Part shown: one piece after another, positions 55,501 through 64,000 of the stretch
Numbering within the stretch: the first letter of the stretch is position 1
Layout of the letters: each line of letters opens with the position of its first letter
Source: Amoebophrya sp. A120
Lineage: Eukaryota > Sar > Dinophyceae > Syndiniales > Amoebophryaceae
NCBI GenBank assembly: GCA_905178155.1
Contig: CAJINV010000010.1
Location: 1,160,709-1,224,708 of the forward strand
DNA: 64,000 nucleotides
Reading direction: 5' to 3'
Made by a program: the position numbers and the translations under genes
Notes under the pieces: model-generated
The model's database searches: none
What the model was told of the DNA's origin: nothing
The model's input: the letters and a program-made list of their open reading frames with translations, nothing else

Positions 55501-58500
55501 GGGGACGCTTTTGCAAAGGATAATCGAGCAACGCTCGTTCCGTCTCCATCACCAGCGACGGGCGACTCTCCATCACGCAAGCGCAGGGTTCCGGGGTGCA
55601 GATTTTGTCCTCCAGTTCCAATTCCAACCTCTCCCTGACAGGGTCGAGTTCCAAAAAATTCAAATCTTCCGCTTCCATCGTCGGCTACACGCTTTTCCAG
55701 GAGGAAATGTTCCAAGACCGGTCTTCTTGGCTGCAAACCGGTAGGACGTCGCAGGATTTCATGCACGATATCGCAAGGAAAAAGTGTTACAGTTTCACAT
55801 TTGTTGGAGTTTCTGCATCACAAAGTTTTCGACATGGCAAAGACAACCTGTAATGCGCAGACTATAAGAGAAAACACGAATGAAATGAGGTCGGCAAGCA
55901 TTTCCAGCATGACAGAGGTTGTCTGTCTTGCTTGTCTCCCATCAGAGTGTGTAACAGTAACACTTTTTCTTCACGATACACGAGATGCTGTGCGGGATAC
56001 CCGGGATGGCAAACGAGGACGATTTCGCGGACGATGAGCAGCTGATATGCAGTGCAAAAGTATCGTACAACTCGTACTAGTTGCGTTTATGCATTGCAAA
56101 TCTTTTTCTCAAGGCAAATCCGCATTACAAATTCAATTTGTAATGCTAAGTCAATTGGTAATGCACTTTGTGTATACTAGTACGATGCTTTTGCAATGCA
56201 TAATTGAATGCGGATAGCGATTTCAAAATCGAGTATAAGTTTGAGGAGGTGGATCAGAGCTCACTGGATAAATCAAAACTGAATGAGGATGAGGAGATTA
56301 TGTCGGAAGAAATTACCGAGGGGGTGAAGTCGAAGAAATACATCCCGATATGACAGCCTCAGAATGGAAATCCTCAAAGTGGAAATGATTTGTAATGCAA
56401 AAAAACGATTCCAGCTAGAGCGCCATTTCTAATCGGCGCATGACAAATTTCCTGGGCACTCGAAACCTGTCTGTCATGCTAGTTAGGGCAAGGGTGTGCC
56501 CTTCTCTCGTGCTAATTAGCAGCCCAATTCTGAACCCATAGGAGCACAATAGTCGGCCTCCATTGCGTCCTCTGCAATACAGTCGCTTTGGTGTCGCATT
56601 TCATGCATCACAAGTTATTTCCACTTTGAGAATTTCCATTCTGAGGCTTTCATACCCGAAGAAGTACACGGACATGCTGGTTCTGGGATTACTGTGTGGG
56701 ACGATCGTATGGATGTGTCAGAGTTGAAACCGACAAAGTTGAAATAATTTGTCATGCATAAAATGGATGCCAGTTGGAACCCAGTTTCCAAGTGACGCAT
56801 AAGAAATTTCGGCGGTCCCTAAATCCAGTTTGTCATGCTATTTAGGCAAAGAAGAGCGATTTTCTCATGCTACTTTAGCAGCTCGAGCTGTAACCCCAAA
56901 CAGGCTTACAATCGGCCTCACTTGCCTGCTCTGCAACACACGTGCCTCGGGTCATGCATTTTATGCATTACAGACTATTTCAACTTTGACGATTTCAAAC
57001 CTGACGCTTCCATAGATCGGGATGTTTTTCCTGCTCGTTTGGAACGTGCAAAACGCGGTTACCTTGGAGCACGAGGAGATCTTGCAGTACAAGTACGGGA
57101 AACAGAGAAGCAGCGCGGAACGGAGAAAAGGGAGGATGGGTGGAGCAGGAACTACGTCACTCGTTGGAGCAGACGAGGATTTATTTCCTGCTGCTCCCGC
57201 AGACAGTTCTCGTGTGCGATTGCTAGCAGAAGACAGTATTGAATACGTAGAACACAACAGTGCAGCAGGAGGGTTTTCAATGCCGGAAGACGTCGACCAG
57301 CACGACACAGCAGCGCAGCGTCCTCCACAGGTGGCACCACCTTCTAGCCCCACAGGGGGGCCAGGAAAACCAAAAATCTCGAAAGAAAAAGAAATCACAA
57401 CGGAGTTCGATAAGTGGGTCAGACAAAATAAAGAGACGACGAGAAAACACCCCCTGGACCCGGAGTTGGATTATTTCACGTATCAGATCCACTTGGAAAT
57501 TCTCGGGAATTTTCTCCTTCAAGATGTGAAAGACGATTTGAAGAAGATAATTTTGACACGGAAAAATATTAAATCTTCTTCTTCCTCGCTGCAACGCGAA
57601 GGACAAGAGTCCGTCGATACGGTTTTCACACGGTTGGTGAAAAAATGTCCGGCGGTGGTGCAGAAAATTACTACTACTTCCGAGCAGGGAGAGCCCGTTT
57701 TTCGTAGCGAAGAGCTTCGTCAACATCTCCAGCCCCTCCAAGCCCGCATCTGTACGAAGTTGGACAAATTGCGAAAGGAATTTCTTCTCGGTTTCTTCAA
57801 ATTCATCTTTTCCGAAGCGTACGAAGCCGTGAAGGACCACAGCGAGCATCTGCAACTCTCTCTTCCCGCAGTCCAACATAAGAACAGCATCACGGCCGAG
57901 TTCCACTTCATCCCGATATCAAATGTAAAAATGTCTGGGTCTGCAAGATTCTGAGATTTGTCATGCATGTTTTGCATGACCCATGATCTCTTTAATGCAC
58001 GACCGCGCATCACAGACTTGGAGATGGCTTCCTGATGCCTACTCCGCATCACAAACGCCCTCCCCGCGTAGCACAAACTAGACTCCTCTTGCTGGTAATG
58101 CAATACAGATTTTTCTGGAGTCCAAAATTAGCATCACAAGTTCCAATCGTCCAGACCCAGACATTTTTACACTTGATACCCCAAGCACGAGCACCACACG
58201 CCCCCGACCGCCCTGCGCAGCCCGTATTTCTATGCATTGCAAAAGCATAGTACTAGTAGAAATCGCATTACAAATTCGGCCAGCATGACACATGGAATTT
58301 GTCATGTTGTTTTGCCTTGGGATGGAAATTTGTAATGCATGACTGCGATTAGGATTTTTACTACGAGTGCGATACTTTTGCACAGGATAATTTCCACGAA
58401 GATCGCTTGGTGTTGAAAATCTCCTTTCCCTTTCCGAAAACGGTATCGAATGCAAATATGTCTGGGTCTGGATGATTGCTAAACTTGTAATGCAGGTTTT

Positions 58501-61500
58501 CCATGACCTATGAGGTCTGCTCTACATGGCCTAGCATGAGAGATTCTGTGCGATGATCTCTGTCATGCCTCTCCTGCATGACAAACTGCCTCGCAACTAC
58601 TTGCGCAAGAGTGCATAGCTTCTGGTAATCATGCAACACAGAGTTTTGCACGATTCCAGACTCAGCATGACAAGTTGAAGTGATCCAGACCCAGTGATGT
58701 TTGCAATGCATACAGGGGCTACGACTACCATTCGCAGGAGCACCACTTGTCCGCGCACTATGCATTGCAAAAGTATCGCACTCGTAGGAATTGCATTTAT
58801 GCATTACAAATCTCTTTTTCAAGGTAAATCAGCATTACAAGTTCAATTTGTAATGCTGTGCTAGTAATTTGTATTTGTAATGCAAGTTTTACTAGTAAGA
58901 TGCTTTGGCATTGCATACGCACGGGTCCACGCCGATACTGGTGTCCACCTCGGGCGGCGGTGATCTGCAATACCCGCTTGGGGAGTCGGTCTTCCGGAAA
59001 TTTTGCAACGTGTATCAGAACGACATGGACGATTCTTTGGGGGTGTTTTTTTTGAGAGCGGTGGAATACGCCGGAGCGGAAATGAGTTTGTACAGCTCGA
59101 CTTGTAATGAGGTGAAAGACGATAGTACAACTGGGGATGACGACGACGACAATTCTGAAGGATGCGATGTTGATTCGGCACAACAATCCATACACGATGC
59201 CGAAAACAACAGTAAACTCCTCCCCCTCAACGCCCAGTCGCTGAAGAAACGGGTGCGGGAGAGATTTTACCTCTACGCAAACGTCGTGAGCCGAGCTTCT
59301 GCCGGCGGTACGGGAAACGAAATGTTGTCAACAAATTATCAAAACCAAGAGGATGACGACTCCCTCGAAATCCCGCCCTGCGACGTCCCGGATGCCGGGA
59401 ATCTCGGGAAGATGGTAAAGGGGTGTATCAAGGACAGCAAAAATAACAAAATCGCCAACGCCTTCCCCTGCGACGGAAAGATGGTGGGGAAGGGGGTTTG
59501 CGCAGCGCACGAGATTGACGAGTACTCCTGTTTTTGCGATATTGGGTACGAGCCGGTGATGCTCAGGCCGCCGGAGTCCCGGAAGAAACCGTTTTGGTCT
59601 GGGGAATGTCATATCAAATGCAAATATGTCTGGGTCTGGAAAAGTGTGATGCTGTTTGCGCATGACACAGAAGGTCTAGCATGCAAGCCCTAGCAACACA
59701 GGTTTTGACTTTGAGCGGGTTAGGCAATGCTTAACCCGCATGACAAGCTCCCTCTTTTGGTGGCAAGAAATGAGCAACTTTTGCGGTCCATGCTTGACAG
59801 ATTTTTTTCTGGTCTCAAATACGCATCAGAAGTCTACATGTTTCCAGACCCAGACATTTTTGCATTTGATATGTCAACTTGTGCAGGATTTCTGTTCCTT
59901 AGCTGGGCTGGCGACGGAGAAAAACGCGAAGCTGCTGATTGTTGGGGAAGATGGGGAGGACGATCATGGTGGTGTGGAGCAGTCAGGAGTAGACCACGCG
60001 CTTGTTGTAACTGATGGGGACGAAACACGACCTACCGCGTCGACTACCCCAAGAAGTAGAAGATCTCTCGCGAGCGAGGACGCTGCAGCATCTCCTTCTC
60101 CTGATGCTGTCACCACATTGCCCATGGGGAAGACGCTGAAGCTGAAATGTCCCAACGAGGGCTACATGTGGAGCGACAAATCGCTCGAGAAGGCGAGAGA
60201 GTTTCACTGCGCTTTATCACCGGAAGACCCGGTGGCGACGTGGGAGATTCCAGATGTTTTGGCAGAAACAACATCAGCACCAGCTTCTAGTTCCGACGGC
60301 GTTGAGAACATCAACGTCGCCCAAACTGACACTATCAGTTTGCGGGACTTCGTCTTTCCGACACAAATCCAGAAAAAAACTGCCCCCTACCCGCTGGTGT
60401 ATTTCAACGCCCAGTACCAGATGCAACACCCGAAAACGAGGAAGAAATTGATCGTGAAGAAAAACGATCGAATCCAATACTCCGACGCTTTGAAAAAACA
60501 GTACGAAAACGCGATCATCAACTCGAACGGGGATATGTCGAAGTTATTGCTGTTTAAACCCTATGACAAGCTGAAAATCCACCAACTCCGCGGCTCTTGG
60601 TCGCCGCACGTCTTCTGCGAGCAAATCACCTGCAAAGCCGATCAGAAATTGGAGATGAAAAACGCGAAACCAATCAGAAGTCTCCCGACCATGCACGGCG
60701 GCTGGTTTCATTTCGAGTGCAACTTTGGCTACACGCACGACAGTACTGCAACTTCCTCGACGGGGGGACAAACAAAAATAACTTCTCTGGACGACCAACA
60801 GACGATGTTGAGAGCGGAGAAGCATAACCAATTTTCTCTCCCCTGCACGGACACGCGGAAAATTCCTGGTAGTTCGGGTTCTTCTAAATCCGATGAGAAC
60901 GTCTTTGCCTACGTTGCAGATGAAGTCGTGGAAAAAGCGCGGAATTTCTTCTGCAGCAAGAAGAAAAAGGGGTACTGTAGGCAGTTCGAAATGGTGAACG
61001 CGAAGATTTTATGCATTGCAAAAGTATCGTACTCGTATTGCAATCATGCACTACAAATCTTGTTCTTGAGGTAAATCAGCAATACAAATTTTATTTCTCA
61101 TCATGCTAAGGAAATTTGTGAGTGCGATACTTTTGCAATGCATAGATTTTTTCACCAGAAGCGCAAGAACTACCTTCGGGAACTACTTCTAGTGCCGGAC
61201 CTGTAACTGCAGATTTTTGGGGAACCACGGTTCTAGGCACAGAGGTGGTCGTTACGTGCGATAGCGGGTTTGTGATGAATAGTGGAGCAGCTGCACCTGC
61301 TCCTTCTTCGCCTTCCGGTAGTGCAGGATCGCAGAGAACAAGCAAAACAAGCACGAACAAAATCACCCGGACCTGCATCGCCAGCGACGCAAACTTCGGC
61401 GTTTTTGACAAGGCGAATAGTTTCTGCGAAAAAATTGACAGCTACTGCCCAGAGTTGGAGGTCGTTTACCACGAATCTGCCGGTGGACAACATCCGGACA

Positions 61501-64000
61501 AGGACAAGAGATTCCTACCCGGCAAGCAGCTCTACGAGGAGATTATCGCGGCGAAAGAGATTGACGTTTCCGCTGCTGGCGTTGGTCCTCGTGGGCAACA
61601 TCTTCATTCTGAAACGTCGGCACTGATGATGAGCTCGTTCACGAAGCAACTGATTTGCGACCCGGGGTACGAGGTTTTGCATGCGGAGTTGATTTGCGCT
61701 GCGGGGGATGCAGTACAGGGGGTGTACAAGGAGAGGTTAGATGACGACATGATCGTCGAAAAAATCGACTGTTTCCCCAAAGAGCGCTACTGCCCGGCTT
61801 TGGTAATTTACCCAAGTGGGATGGAAAACCCGGTCAACGCCTTGAACGCGAAAATCGTGGAGACTGCGAAATTATCTCTCCACGCGAGTTACACGGAAAG
61901 CCAGCTGTCGTCTCTCTGCTCCCCCGGGTTCGAGTATACAGGATTGGGCATGGCGAATAAGTTGAAGTGCGAGGAGAAGGATGAACAAGAGGGCGCTTGG
62001 ACGGTCACTGGAGTTGCAACTGCTGGCGCAAGTTCATCTGCCATCGAATTCGCCAGATCGACCGTTGTTTGCACTAGGAAGCAGTCGAGCAAGCAGCCGT
62101 CGATTCCGAACGCGAAGATCAGACTTCCGAATGCTTTTCTACCCCACCTTCCCATGGAAATGCTTCCTGGAGCAAGTGCAAGCGGCTTGGAGAAGCTCGC
62201 GAATATGCTTCCAGCCTGGAAATACGGCGACAGGCGGGAGTTCAGCTGTGATTTGGGGTACAAGACGAAGTGGGACCAGAGTCAGGCCTTCAACATCGTC
62301 TACGATTTAGCGCAGGACGGGGAGTTAGATTACTTCGTGACAAAAGCGGACAGTGCTGCTACAGCACCAACAAGCACGAGTCCTGGAGGAGCCACAACGT
62401 TCTCAAAGCCAGCTTCTACCGCCAGCACCATCTTGGAACGGTTCGACGAATCGAAAAGCAATGACTACTGTGTGAAACTTATCAACTACTGTCCGCCCAT
62501 GCAGCAAACCGAGGATTTGACACCAAGAGTCGTTCCTAACAGTGCAACAATCTTAGTGTCCGACGCGGTCGAGGGGATAAACGCGGCTGGTGCTCCGAGT
62601 AAAAGGGTGCTAGGGGATAAAGCGGAGTTGCAGTGCGCGAAACCGTACGCGTTTGAGATTGTCGAAGCGAAGATGTCGAAGAAACAAGTGCTGCAGCTGA
62701 AGAAAGTTGCGAAAGGACAAAGCAAGCTGCAACTCACCTGTGTTGCGAAAACCGCAAGTGTTGGTGAGTGGGTGTTTGACGATAAAAGCATGAACGAGAA
62801 GGATTTGAAGTGCGTACCGGTTTCCGACTACTGCCCAGATCTGCGAGGGTTCGTCAGCGCCACGAAGCAAATCGCAAGTCAGCTGGACACAACCGCGGTG
62901 ATAAAGCAGCAAAGTTGGCGCGGGCGGTCGTTGCCAGAAGAGTGGGCGGAGCGGGAATATTTTACGGATTCGGTTTACCAATTGAAGTGCAAAACAGGGT
63001 TGGAACTGGTTCCAGTGCTGCAAACAGCGACGACTTCAGGTGGTGGAACAACTGCAGCAACCGCTGGAGATGAGAGGACACTTGCCACAGGACCTGGACT
63101 TAATTCTGCCGTGTTATCTTTTGAAACAACGGTAGAGTGCAATGAGAGGGAGACGCAATACGTTTTAAAAACAGCAAGCTCCTCGAGCAAGCCGCTAAAA
63201 CTCACTGCCGACACCCAGCTCTGCCGGCCGATTTCAAACTACTGCAAACCCATGTCCACCGAGCAGATCCAAATCAAAGTGTTGTCTGTCGGGGACTTTT
63301 CTGGGTACAACGATCGAATTGCGTTTTCCCTCAAAGGAGCAAAGTTGGGCGAAGTTATCGAAATGGAAAACAACAAGATCTGCCTCCATGGTTTCGGATC
63401 TTATCGACCTAATTCGGTGGATGCAAACAAGAAAATCAACTTTCAGTGCCAGGAAGACGGTAGCTTCTCCGGGTTGGAACAGGTGAACTGCCAACCGCAC
63501 CAGTGCACGGCCTTGGAACATCTACGGGCAGCGAAAGGAGTAAGTAGGAACTTCATCCAGGTGTCGCCAGACCCCAACTCGAAGGAACATTTGAAATTCA
63601 TGGAAACGTTGGAATTAGAGTGTCTCAGCGGGTACCAGAATTCTGAGAATTCCTTCACGAAACAGTGCTCCTGTTCCGCGTCGGCTGACAATAGCAAGGG
63701 AGTGTTGGTTGAGAACCCGAATAGCAATCATGGGTCGTCTGCAGAAACAGATCAACAAGACGCCTGTTCAAAATTAGAAACAGGCGACACAAGCTCGATT
63801 TGCGCGGAAGAAAACTTGAACTTCTGCCCCGCGGTAGATGTCGCTGCGGCCACAGCTGATAGTACTGTTTCACAAGAAGAAAGCTTCATCGTGGAAGCCA
63901 CCGTTCCGAGCGGGAAATACCAACAAGAAACCACCCTGAGCTGCAAACCCGGCTACGTGTTTGCGAGTACGAGTGACGATGCTCTGACTAGCGACTCTTC
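43561..64000 (+). CDS. giant membrane protein, VWA-like and sushi-like (partial)
   Basis: Starts at ATG 43561 and is still open at the window end: about 14,450 coding nt (over 4,800 aa) after removing 25 introners and one GT-AG intron, with the frame kept at all 26 junctions. Residues 153-175 form TM1 (KLLVVLILQALLGIAIAVYK). A VWA-like start follows (VDVVFLLDSSAVMKPS, partial MIDAS Asp-x-Ser). TM2 lies at about 1104-1126 (DWRYLFFLLLVLPLVLFLFA). Between TM2 and about residue 2400 are beta-rich segments of MIR-like look (GDKIALLGMNEKYLQLNRG, GMPLMLRAVQTDGYLRLQK). TM3 lies at about 2904-2930 (MLVLGLLCGTIGMFFLLVW). The last 1,550 residues are Cys-rich, with an EGF-like stretch (GVCAAHEIDEYSCFCDIGYE) and at least six modules starting YCP or similar, then LxCxxGY...C, which recalls sushi repeats. 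A surface adhesion or receptor role is inferred. The domain names are tentative. No intron lies in 61150-64000. Confidence 0.82.
45592..45862 (+). mobile_element. introner, family A with B-type left end
   Basis: 271 bp, left TATGCATTGCAAAAG joined to core GTGTCTGGGTCTGG, right CAGACATATTTG...GTGCATA, perfect TSD GAGGA. Confidence 0.95.
46028..46176 (+). mobile_element. introner, family B
   Basis: 149 bp, TATGAACTGCAAAAGTATCG...GATACTTTTGCACAGGATA, perfect TSD GCTGC. The join reads FLQKL-QKQCNLST. Confidence 0.95.
46272..46515 (+). mobile_element. introner, family D
   Basis: 244 bp, TATGGAGCTCTGAAGTGTTA...AACGCTTGAGAGCCCCATA, perfect TSD CGTGC. Base changes in the left arm are partly compensated on the right. 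Confidence 0.95.
46585..46737 (+). mobile_element. introner, family B
   Basis: 153 bp, TATGCGTTGCAGAAGTATCG...GATACTTTTGCCATGCATA, perfect TSD GACAC. Confidence 0.95.
46812..47090 (+). mobile_element. introner, family C
   Basis: 279 bp, TATCCTGACCAAAAATGTAC...GGACGTTTTTACATAGGATA, perfect TSD TTGGG. The join reads QEVLG-GNPFEKG. Confidence 0.95.
48900..49135 (+). mobile_element. introner, family D
   Basis: 236 bp, TATGGCGTTCTTAATTGTTA...AAGAGTTGAGAACGCGATA, perfect TSD CACTA. The left arm has diverged (CTTAATTG) more than the right. Confidence 0.94.
49181..49434 (+). mobile_element. introner, family A
   Basis: 254 bp, TATCAAATGCAAAAATGTCT...AGACATATTTGCATTTGATA, perfect TSD TTGCT. The exon between this and the previous element is about 45 nt. 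Confidence 0.96.
50451..50595 (+). mobile_element. introner, family B
   Basis: 145 bp, TATGAACTGCAAAAGTATCG...GATACTTTTGCACAGGATA, perfect TSD GTTTT. Near-identical ends to the copy at 46028. Confidence 0.96.
50649..50855 (+). mobile_element. introner, family K (single copy)
   Basis: 207 bp, TATGGAACAAAAAAAGTTCG...GACAAACTTTTTTCTCTCCATA, perfect TSD TGTAC. The ends match no other family, while the body has the usual GCATnACAA motifs. Removal avoids an in-frame TAG and gives LLQTNV-HSRLVQ. Confidence 0.9.
52133..52386 (+). mobile_element. introner, family A
   Basis: 254 bp, TATCAAATGCAAATATGTCG...AGACATATTTGCAATGCATA, TSD GGGGG. Same body type as the copy at 20313. Confidence 0.94.
53015..53327 (+). 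mobile_element. introner, family E
   Basis: 313 bp, TATGGAAGTGTCAGGAATG...CCTGACGCTTCCAT, flanked by GAATTC on both sides (6 bp). The join reads KREF-PISSIGFA. Confidence 0.94.
53404..53612 (+). mobile_element. introner, family F
   Basis: 209 bp, TATCGCAAGAAAAAACTGTT...CACTTTGTTCGGACGATA, perfect TSD GATGA. Confidence 0.94.
53677..53832 (+). mobile_element. introner, family B
   Basis: 156 bp, left TATCCTGTGCAAAAG, right CTTTTGCAGTTCATA. The flanks AGTGT/GTTGT match at 3 of 5. The join reads GGKC-VVVYGD. Confidence 0.88.
53880..54185 (+). other. GT-AG intron, AT-rich, in the giant gene
   Basis: 306 bp, donor CAG/GTACTTAC, acceptor TTTTTTTTTTCGCAG, phase 0. It is the only conventional intron seen in this gene, with no TIR and a strong pyrimidine tract. 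Confidence 0.9.
54457..54608 (+). mobile_element. introner, family B
   Basis: 152 bp, TATGCATTGCAAAAGTATCG...ACGCTTTTGCATTTCATA, perfect TSD CAGTC. Confidence 0.95.
55214..55522 (+). mobile_element. introner, family C
   Basis: 309 bp, TATCCTGTATAAAAACGTCC...GGACGCTTTTGCAAAGGATA, perfect TSD ATCGA. A CGACGA insertion is mirrored by CGTCGT near the right end. Confidence 0.95.
55769..55978 (+). mobile_element. introner, family F
   Basis: 210 bp, TATCGCAAGGAAAAAGTGTT...AACACTTTTTCTTCACGATA, perfect TSD CACGA. Its body is closely similar to the copy at 10840. Confidence 0.95.
56046..56202 (+). mobile_element. introner, family B
   Basis: 157 bp, TATGCAGTGCAAAAGTATCG...CGATGCTTTTGCAATGCATA, flanks GCTGA/ATTGA (3 of 5). 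Frame restored (DEQL-NADSDFK). Confidence 0.92.
56349..56654 (+). mobile_element. introner, family E2
   Basis: 306 bp, TATGACAGCCTCAGAATGG...CCATTCTGAGGCTTTCATA, perfect TSD CCCGA. The body resembles family E but the TIR is distinct on both arms, so changes on one side are matched on the other. Confidence 0.94.
56708..57014 (+). mobile_element. introner, family E, inside TM3
   Basis: 307 bp, TATGGATGTGTCAGAGTTG...CCTGACGCTTCCATA, perfect TSD GATCG. It splits the third membrane helix between LLCGTI and GMFFLLVW. Confidence 0.95.
57917..58178 (+). mobile_element. introner, family A
   Basis: 262 bp, TATCAAATGTAAAAATGTCT...AGACATTTTTACACTTGATA, flanks CCCGA/CCCCA. The join reads FHFIP-KHEHHTPP. 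Confidence 0.94.
58231..58389 (+). mobile_element. introner, family B
   Basis: 159 bp, TATGCATTGCAAAAGCATAG...GATACTTTTGCACAGGATA, perfect TSD ATTTC. Confidence 0.95.
58444..58712 (+). mobile_element. introner, family A
   Basis: 269 bp, TATCGAATGCAAATATGTCT...AGTGATGTTTGCAATGCATA, flanks AACGG/CAGGG. The join reads FPKT-GYDYHSQEH. Confidence 0.9.
58759..58917 (+). mobile_element. introner, family B
   Basis: 159 bp, TATGCATTGCAAAAGTATCG...GATGCTTTGGCATTGCATA, perfect TSD CGCAC. Confidence 0.95.
59612..59871 (+). mobile_element. introner, family A
   Basis: 260 bp, TATCAAATGCAAATATGTCT...AGACATTTTTGCATTTGATA, perfect TSD TGTCA. The join reads SGEC-QLVQDFCSL in a Cys-rich module. Confidence 0.95.
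61010..61144 (+). mobile_element. introner, family B (shortest, last in window)
   Basis: 135 bp, TATGCATTGCAAAAGTATCG...CGATACTTTTGCAATGCATA, perfect TSD GATTT. After it the frame is open for the last 2.85 kb. Confidence 0.95.

Noticed and set aside
45592-61144. CRISPR-like pattern of regularly spaced repeats
   Set aside because: The repeats are TIR pairs of separate introners inside a eukaryotic gene, in several families, with TSDs. There is no constant repeat/spacer size and no cas gene.

Overview
The window looks like nuclear DNA of a protist alveolate, most likely a syndinian dinoflagellate of the Amoebophrya type. That is an inference from gene structure: all convincing genes lie on the plus strand, they are spliced, and most of their introns are not ordinary spliceosomal introns but short repeated mobile elements (introner elements, IEs). 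I see no prokaryotic operon, no rRNA, no tRNA and no CRISPR array.

The dominant structure is the IE. I count about 54 complete and 5 truncated copies. Nearly every complete copy begins TAT and ends ATA, has terminal inverted repeats (TIRs) and lies between a 5-bp direct repeat (target-site duplication, TSD). About 38 copies have a perfect TSD. Removing the element plus one TSD copy restores the reading frame wherever the host exon frames can be followed. I name families by the core of the left TIR. A = GTCTGGGTCTGGAA. B = AAAAGTATCGTACTCGTA. C = AAAAACGTCCCCACCCCAG. D = CTCAAACGTTACATTCTCA. E = TGTCAGAGTTGAAATCGACA. E2 = CTCAGAATGGAAATCCTCA. F = AAAAAGTGTTACTGTTACA. G = GTGCACAACTCCCCCTCC. 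H = GGAAAAATCCCCCCTCCCC. J and K are single-copy types. None has GT at the left or AG at the right of the frame-restoring boundary. A second class of conventional GT-AG introns, with GTAC or GTAT donors, coexists in the same genes.

Layout. 1-2.6 kb: GC-rich repetitive DNA and a possible small ORF. 3957-5948: SLC35A-type nucleotide-sugar transporter. 6502-8292: coiled-coil protein. 8818-9678: an 861-bp TIR transposable element. 10074-14363: membrane-anchored LicD/fukutin-like protein. 17184-21201: 6-phosphogluconolactonase-type beta-propeller with 10 introns. 23815-27638: cysteine-rich protein region with an exon+IE tandem duplication and an occupied/empty IE insertion site. 27967-28772: a Cys-rich exon and a small secreted or membrane protein. 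29.1-31.76 kb: GC-rich repeats. 32101-33836: charged coiled-coil protein. 34.6-35.1 kb: a duplicated fragment of the lactonase gene. 36342-42105: a protein with 14 TGYTSSSSDD repeats, an EF-hand-like motif and a coiled coil. 43561 to the window end: a giant membrane protein (over 4,800 codons, 25 IEs and one GT-AG intron) with a VWA-like region, three membrane segments and a sushi-like Cys-rich C-terminal half that runs off the window.

The genes do not form an obvious pathway. Two themes recur: glycan or sugar handling (nucleotide-sugar transporter, LicD-like protein, lactonase) and surface or secreted Cys-rich proteins (the 24-26 kb gene and the giant gene). Gene models were built by hand from frame continuity and TSDs. 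Boundaries may be off by a base or two, and splice points inside a TSD cannot be fixed from sequence alone.
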